Assembly (NCBI GenBank): GCA_964657445.1
Contig: CAZZVB010000209.1
Coordinates: 1 to 7,250 of the forward strand
Length of the DNA: 7,250 bases
DNA from: LMUY01 sp964657445
Lineage (GTDB): Bacteria > Pseudomonadota > Alphaproteobacteria > Acetobacterales > Acetobacteraceae
Direction: 5' to 3'
Of the stretch, positions 6,304-7,250 are shown piece by piece. Both the position numbers and the translations under genes were made by a program. The notes under the pieces were generated by a model. That model saw nothing but the letters and a program-made list of their open reading frames with translations, did no database searches and had not been told where the DNA came from. The first letter of the stretch is position 1. Each line of letters opens with the position of its first letter.

Positions 6304-6848
6304 GCGGGCGCTGCGGTGTCGATGCGGCGTGTCCCCCGGCGATCCTCATCAGGGTTGCCGGCAGGCGCGCCGACATCGGCGGCGCCCAGGTCCCGCCAAG
6401 CCTGCAACGCCCAGCGCACGGTGGGGAAGGCAAGCTCATTCCATGGGATATCGTTCCATGCGAACATCCCGACTTCCAGGCTCTCTTCCCCGGCGGCGAT
6501 GCCGGGCGTCGCAAGATGCGCCCGATACATGATCTGCACCTGGCTGATGCGGCTGACGTCGTAAACCGCCAAGATGCCTTCGAGCGCGATATCCGCACCC
6601 GCTTCCTCCATCGCCTCGCGCTTGGCGCCTTCCGCGGTGGTTTCGCCCAATTCGAGATAACCGGCCGGAAGCGTCCAGTAACCGGCCCGTGGCTCGATCG
6701 CGCGCTTGCACAGCAGGATACGCCCGGCGTCCGAGACGACCGATCCGACGACGATCTTGGGATTTTCATATGCCACGTAGCCGCAAGTCGAACAGACTTG
6801 CCGCTCTCTGTTATCGCCGGCCGGCGTGATGCGGTCGAACTGAGGCAT
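6300..6848 (-). CDS. NUDIX hydrolase with zinc-finger-like N-terminus
   Basis: Encodes 182 residues. The Nudix box G-x5-E-x7-RE-x2-EE-x-G is complete at 63-84 (G63, E69, R77, E78, E81, E82, G84), so it should hydrolyse a nucleoside diphosphate linked to some moiety X using Mg2+. Before it stands a CSTCG pair (C19, C22) followed by YENPKIVVGSVV, the N-terminal pattern of NudC-like and ADP-ribose-type NUDIX proteins. YWTLPAGYLELGET is the usual entry to the box. After about residue 150 there is a polar tail rich in Ala, Gly, Asp and Arg. Only one Cys pair is present, so zinc binding is uncertain. The ATG at 6848 is fixed by an in-frame TGA 15 nt upstream. It is the first clear gene of the minus-strand operon. 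No strong Shine-Dalgarno or promoter was recognised in the 72 bp upstream. Substrate unknown. Confidence 0.92.
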   Translation of the reverse strand: MPQFDRITPAGDNRERQVCSTCGYVAYENPKIVVGSVVSDAGRILLCKRAIEPRAGYWTLPAGYLELGETTAEGAKREAMEEAGADIALEGILAVYDVSRISQVQIMYRAHLATPGIAAGEESLEVGMFAWNDIPWNELAFPTVRWALQAWRDLGAADVGAPAGNPDEDRRGTRRIDTAAPA

Positions 6849-6900
6849 GCCGCCAGGGTGACTTCACAAACGCCCAGGTTCAACCCCCTGACGGCGATTT

Positions 6901-6928
6901 CATCCAGTCACATCCAACGGTTAAACCG
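6901..6928. promoter_or_regulatory. Short repeats upstream of the NUDIX operon
   Basis: Two CATCCA copies (6901-6906 and 6911-6916; TGGATG on the coding strand) lie 10 bp apart, one helical turn. They are followed by an odd palindrome, CGGTT-A-AACCG, at 6918-6928. They sit 50-80 bp upstream of the NUDIX start, where an operator could lie. The palindrome also includes the stop codon of the doubtful 64-residue ORF. No clear -35/-10 boxes accompany them, so this is only a candidate site. Confidence 0.2.
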
Positions 6929-7115
6929 ACAGGTCGAGTAGCGATCCCCGAGGTGTATTGCTTGGCGGCTTCCCGCCGGAAGAGAGGGCCAGCGGCGGCT
7001 TCGACGCCGCAAGCGGGGGTTGCGCCCGCGCCTGAGTGGTCTGGGAAACCTGCACTGCCGGCGACGGCGGCCGGATCGAAGGTGTGAAAGCGGACAGGCT
7101 ACCAGGGGCGATCAT
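6921..7115 (-). CDS. Possible small protein of unknown function
   Basis: Encodes 64 residues rich in Pro, Ser and Ala, with no Cys, no membrane segment and a tail GSLLDLSV. I recognise no family. In its favour: a GAGG sequence lies about 4 nt before the ATG at 7115, it fills an otherwise empty gap, and it is in the same direction as the NUDIX operon. Against: it is short, low in complexity, and any frame of GC-rich DNA gives such ORFs. If real, it would be a free-standing gene or the first gene of the operon, 72 bp ahead of the NUDIX gene. Confidence 0.35.
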   Translation of the reverse strand: MIAPGSLSAFTPSIRPPSPAVQVSQTTQARAQPPLAASKPPLALSSGGKPPSNTPRGSLLDLSV

Positions 7116-7146
7116 ACGCCCTCATACCGCGGAAATATTAACAACT

Positions 7147-7237
7147 CCCTCTCCCTCTTCGGGAGAGGGCCGGGGTGAGGGGCCCTTGCGTATCCACCCG
7201 TCAGCCCCTCACCCAACCCTCTCCCGGGAGGAGAGGG
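7147..7237. repeat. Palindromic intergenic repeat of two hairpins in a larger inverted repeat
   Basis: The left hairpin is CCCTCTCCC (7147-7155) with GGGAGAGGG (7161-7169), a 9-bp stem with a 5-base loop. The right hairpin is CCCTCTCC (7217-7224) with GGAGAGGG (7230-7237), an 8-bp stem. Between them GGGTGAGGGGC (7173-7183) pairs exactly with GCCCCTCACCC (7204-7214), leaving a 20-base centre. The two halves are therefore near-complete inverted copies. This CCCTCTCCC...GGGTGAGGGG pattern is a repeat type I recall from intergenic regions of many GC-rich proteobacteria, probably a REP/MITE-like element spread in trans. It may also act as a transcription barrier upstream of the minus-strand genes. 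Confidence 0.85.
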
Positions 7238-7250
7238 CTTTAGATCGACT

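Noticed and set aside
4513..6564. Long plus-strand open frame of 683 codons over the minus-strand operon
   Set aside because: It is antisense to four genes with clear family motifs. Its product is Arg/Gln/His-rich with no domain, as expected for an opposite-strand shadow in GC-rich DNA.
6300..6848. NUDIX gene truncated at its N-terminus because it has only one CxxC pair
   Set aside because: An in-frame TGA lies 15 nt upstream, no second CxxC is seen in other frames there, and many proteins of this NUDIX group, as I recall, begin in the same PxGDxRxRxVC way. No frameshift is needed.
7217..7243. Intrinsic terminator at the right-hand hairpin
   Set aside because: The stem is followed only by CTTTAG rather than a T-tract, and it forms part of the larger palindromic repeat, which explains it better.

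Overview
The window is GC-rich and densely coded, with almost all third positions G or C. It looks chromosomal and alphaproteobacterial; a Rhodospirillales/Acetobacteraceae-type genome is my best guess, from gene content and composition only. I see no rRNA, tRNA, CRISPR array, transposase or phage gene.

Layout. (1) 17-1078, minus strand: a sulfotransferase-family protein whose stop codon lies at the edge of what looks like a dispersed repeat at the window's left end. (2) A short intergenic region of about 125 bp, from which a divergent plus-strand operon begins. (3) 1204-4223, plus strand: a polyamine-type ABC importer made of a periplasmic binding protein (PotF-like), an ATPase (PotG-like) and one permease (PotH-like), tightly spaced. 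The usual second permease (PotI) is absent. (4) 4252-6848, minus strand, convergent with the transporter: a five-gene cluster. In transcription order it reads NUDIX hydrolase, small exported proline-rich protein, LrgA/CidA-like membrane protein, LrgB/CidB-like membrane protein, DUF2161 PD-(D/E)XK-fold protein. Every junction overlaps, abuts or is separated by only 4 nt, so it is very probably one transcript. (5) 6921-7115, minus strand: a doubtful 64-residue ORF. (6) 7147-7237: a roughly 91-bp palindromic intergenic repeat built of two hairpins inside a larger inverted repeat.

How the genes fit together. The importer would bind polyamines or similar cationic substrates in the periplasm and bring them in using ATP, but as written it needs either a homodimeric permease or a partner encoded elsewhere. 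The minus-strand cluster joins a nucleotide-diphosphate hydrolase, a small envelope protein, an LrgAB membrane pair (holin/antiholin-like, or a small carboxylate transporter by newer work) and a nuclease-fold protein. Its common purpose is not known from sequence. An 8-bp hairpin that buries most of the lrgA GTG start codon suggests translational coupling inside this operon.

Nothing here is clearly a new defence or mobile system. The most notable points are the compact NUDIX-LrgAB-DUF2161 operon, the lrgA start hairpin and the missing potI.
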